A stretch of 64,000 bases of DNA, taken from NCBI GenBank assembly GCA_927910745.1, contig CAKMNX010000026.1:1-64000 (forward strand), given 5' to 3'. The position numbers were made by a program, and so were the translations under genes. The DNA is from an uncultured Candidatus Saccharibacteria bacterium. GTDB taxonomy: Bacteria > Patescibacteriota > Saccharimonadia > Saccharimonadales > Saccharimonadaceae. The first letter of the stretch is position 1. Each line of letters begins with the position of its first letter. The notes beneath the pieces are model-generated. The model worked only from the letters and a program-made list of their open reading frames with translations, searched no databases and was not told where the DNA came from. This document shows positions 61,749-64,000 of this stretch, piece after piece.

Positions 61749-62419
61749 AGTTGCCCCCTCCTTGGCCTTCTTGGTATGCCTTCAGTAGTTCTGAAGTGTC
61801 GATTGTAGCCGGCTTTGGCACTGCCATCACGATGAACTTGAGTGGTGTATTGGCAGGAATGTCATTGCCTTGGCCTTTCTCACCGTATGCTTTGTCGGAA
61901 GGGATGGTTAGCTCACGCACTCCACCAAGGCGCATCCCCTTGATGCCTTCTTTCCAACCAGTAATAACACCCGCACTCTTGAGCCCACTCTCAACGGCAA
62001 ATGGTGCATCAAGCTTACCGTCTTTGATAGATTGGTCAAATACCTTGCCTTTTGGGTTCCAGCCAATGTAGTAGGCCGCAAATGCCGTATTGTCCTTGAT
62101 CTCCTCACCATCGCCAACCACCAGATCTTCGCTAGAGAGCTCCTTCACGCTATCCCGATCAAACTCACCAACTCGGCTCGTATATTGGCTAAAAGTTGGG
62201 TAATATTTATTTGACAGCTCTTGGGCTTGAGCAGCTGTCTTGGCTTGGTAGTCCTTCATGAGTTTCTGGTATTTTTTCTTGTGCTTTTTGCGCTTTGGCT
62301 TGGTCATTTTTGTAATTCTCCGAGGCAAGAATCATTGCCGCAAATGACCCCAGCGTCCCGACAACCGTCGCGACCAAAATAACAATAATAATCCAGCGTT
62401 GTGTCTTGGTTGTTGCCAT
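61729..62419 (-). CDS. Membrane-anchored FKBP-type peptidyl-prolyl isomerase, frame interrupted
   Basis: The first frame encodes MATTKTQRW and one membrane helix (about 9-30); the second encodes the rest, with a helical stalk (YQKLMKDYQAK) and the FKBP domain (EIKDNTAFAAYYIGW, GKVFDQSI, GWKEGIKGMRLGGVRELTIPSD, DIPANTPLKFIV). Together they give 229 residues with the anchor-stalk-FKBP layout that I recall for Saccharibacteria. The frame changes at a run of six A (62272-62277 on the plus strand as T): one A too many. The outside FKBP domain would help fold exported proteins. The gene overlaps trxB. Confidence 0.85.
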
Positions 62420-62612
62420 AACTCCTCTTATTTCATCGACTAATCTATCTTGCCCAGTATAGCACACTTGCCAGTATAGCCGCTAGATAACAGAGGTCAC
62501 ATCGATAAATGCTGGTTCATTTGTACTGCAGTTATTTCGCCAGCACTATTACTCATCATCACCTTGCGCTGCGCAGAAACACCTTGCGAACAACCATCGG
62601 CCAACACGCCTC

Positions 62613-62640
62613 TTGCAATGACGATTTTTCTCAGTATACT
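62613..62640 (+). promoter_or_regulatory. Promoter of the ThrE-type exporter gene
   Basis: TTGCAA (62613-62618), a 16-base spacer and TATACT (62635-62640). The ATG follows after eight bases, again a leaderless layout. Confidence 0.65.
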
Positions 62641-62648
62641 AAAAAGCG

Positions 62649-64000
62649 ATGAACCGTCTCCACACCTTATTTTCACCTCTGCTTGCCCGCCTGGCTATTG
62701 GCGGTACGACCGCGCTGCAATCAGCACCAGTCGAGAAACTTGATGGTGCCCTCACACCCAATATGCGTGCTCTGCGCCTAGCAATGAGCATTGCTGACCA
62801 GCTTATTTCAATGGGGACACCAGCCCAAAATGTCGTTCATATGGCGCTCAGTATTACGGACACCTACTGTACCCGCAAAGTACATATCGACGTTATTTCG
62901 TCGCAGCTTATTTTATCGCAAGATCGAGGTAACGATTACGAACCACTGACACTCCTACGCACCATCCCACCGCGCGAGATCAACTACCAACATATGCAAT
63001 GCCTCCAGACCCTGGCCGCTACTATTGCCGAGGGAGCTCTCACCCTCGATGCTGCCGAGCGCGAGCTCGATGCTATCCTTGCCAAGCCACGACGCTATCC
63101 ACCCTGGGTAATTTATCTGGCAGGCGGCGGACTCAGTGCGGGCTCGGCCTTGCTCTATACAGCGTCGCTACCAGTGATTTTTGCCACCTTTGTGATGGGT
63201 GTGACGATTATGTGGCTGCTAGGCTGCTTAAATCGCATTGCTCTTCCTGTGTTCTTTACGCAAATCATCGCGGCAAGCGTTATTACATTGGTTGCAACCA
63301 TCATCACGTGGCTTGCCACCAACCATTATCTCGATGTTCTTGGTATCATCAACCCAACCATTATAACTGTTAGTGGTATCGTGCTCTTGGTGGCAGGGAT
63401 GATGATCGTTGGTGCCTTCCAGGATGCAATCGACGAATATTACGTGACGGCGACAGGTCGACTACTCAAAGTGGCAATGATGACAATGGGCGTGGTGATC
63501 GGTGTGATGATTGGCCTGTATACAGCGCGGCGTTTTGGGATTGAATTTGTCGCCACGCCCGATCAGTTGCAGCTGACTGGCACGATGTATCAGTATATCG
63601 GAGCAGCTGCTATTGCTGCCACCTTTGCCCTCGGCAACCACACTCAGCCAGTCGGCATCATCCTAGCTGGTGCAACTGGCATGCTTGGCTATGATATATA
63701 CCTCGCCATTACTGGCTGGAGCATGTCTGCTATTGCGGCCAGTGCGGCAGCAGGCTTGGTAATTGGCTTTATTGCGACAACCGCTTCCCGTTTGTGGCAT
63801 ATGCCTAGCCTTGCCATCGTCAATGCCGGAATCGTTCCACTTGTGCCAGGCGTCACGCTCTACAATGGATTAATGGGCGTCGTGACGACTGGCTCAAGCG
63901 AGGCAGGTCTACTGGTGCGTGCTGTCCTCATCGCTATTGCCATTGCGGCTGGTGCGTCATTTGGCGTGCTGATTGGCCGACCCACGCGGCGAAGCTTCCT
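62649..64000 (+). CDS. ThrE-type threonine/serine exporter, 3' end outside window
   Basis: Open from the ATG at 62649 to the right edge without a stop (450 codons visible). The N-terminal soluble domain (about 120 residues) is followed by at least eight or nine membrane helices. The pattern agrees with the ThrE (DUF1212 plus DUF3815) family: a cytoplasmic domain with SQLILSQDRG, then helices with GAFQDAIDEYYVTATGR and a second block of helices with MPSLAIVNAGIVPLVPGVTLYNGL (the P-L-V-P-G motif). The family exports threonine or serine. The real substrate here is unknown. Confidence 0.8.
   Translation, partial: MNRLHTLFSPLLARLAIGGTTALQSAPVEKLDGALTPNMRALRLAMSIADQLISMGTPAQNVVHMALSITDTYCTRKVHIDVISSQLILSQDRGNDYEPLTLLRTIPPREINYQHMQCLQTLAATIAEGALTLDAAERELDAILAKPRRYPPWVIYLAGGGLSAGSALLYTASLPVIFATFVMGVTIMWLLGCLNRIALPVFFTQIIAASVITLVATIITWLATNHYLDVLGIINPTIITVSGIVLLVAGMMIVGAFQDAIDEYYVTATGRLLKVAMMTMGVVIGVMIGLYTARRFGIEFVATPDQLQLTGTMYQYIGAAAIAATFALGNHTQPVGIILAGATGMLGYDIYLAITGWSMSAIAASAAAGLVIGFIATTASRLWHMPSLAIVNAGIVPLVPGVTLYNGLMGVVTTGSSEAGLLVRAVLIAIAIAAGASFGVLIGRPTRRSF

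Noticed and set aside
60792..61808. 338-codon plus-strand frame opposite trxB
   Set aside because: Antisense to a gene with complete FAD, NADPH and CATC motifs.

Overview
The window looks like a chromosomal segment of a Saccharibacteria (TM7, Patescibacteria) bacterium. This is inferred from recalled family resemblance: a short Rel, an RNase HII-YraN fusion, a TM-anchored FKBP that starts MATTKTQR, a SerB-like HAD with a DLNHT motif, a CYTH protein, the neighbourhood clpC-metalloprotein-radA-PIN/TRAM, very tight gene packing, and few biosynthetic genes. The standard genetic code is used. The sub-lineage cannot be fixed from the sequence alone. No tRNA, rRNA, CRISPR array or transposase was recognised.

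Positions 1 to about 13,000 form an accessory region that is visibly more GC-rich, loosely packed and partly decayed. It holds membrane proteins, a lipoprotein, an XRE repressor with a broken duplicate of its 3' end, a coiled-coil protein, a PD-(D/E)XK-like protein followed by a zinc-hook ABC-type ATPase (a possible RloC/PrrC-like defence pair), a secreted SH3-domain protein, and relics of HTH-repeat genes. It reads as material exchanged with a high-GC actinobacterium, the usual host type of these epibionts, but that origin is inference.

From about 13,200 to 64,000 the gene density and composition are those of a core genome. In order: CYTH protein, HAD hydrolase, tyrS, a class A penicillin-binding protein, IMPase, PIN-TRAM, radA, an HExxH protein, clpC behind a CIRCE/HrcA operator, nusA behind a possible attenuator, a HAD plus a secreted HNH nuclease, M1 aminopeptidase, rnhB-yraN, small envelope proteins, rplS, two large uncharacterised proteins, malic enzyme, pilB-type ATPase, a SpoU methyltransferase, a candidate structured RNA, dnaE, a cluster of small membrane proteins, galU, gatC-gatA-x-gatB, a membrane-anchored HNH protein, uvrB, rpe, an orphan MafI-like protein, a type IV pilin, rel, ppa, a glycerophosphodiesterase, trxB, FKBP and a ThrE-type exporter that runs off the window. 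The gene set fits an epibiont that degrades and imports host macromolecules (secreted nuclease, peptidase, pilus) and keeps its own replication, repair, translation and wall synthesis.

Three genome-wide patterns stand out. First, six genes, including tyrS, dnaE and uvrB, carry single-base frameshifts; at least four are explained by a lost G/C in a short run, which points to consensus error more than gene death. Second, about a dozen first genes of transcription units have a TATAAT-like box only 6 to 9 bases before the start codon, which implies leaderless mRNAs. Third, regulatory signals are unusually legible: a perfect CIRCE over the clpC promoter, a hairpin plus U-tract just after the nusA promoter, and many intrinsic terminators.
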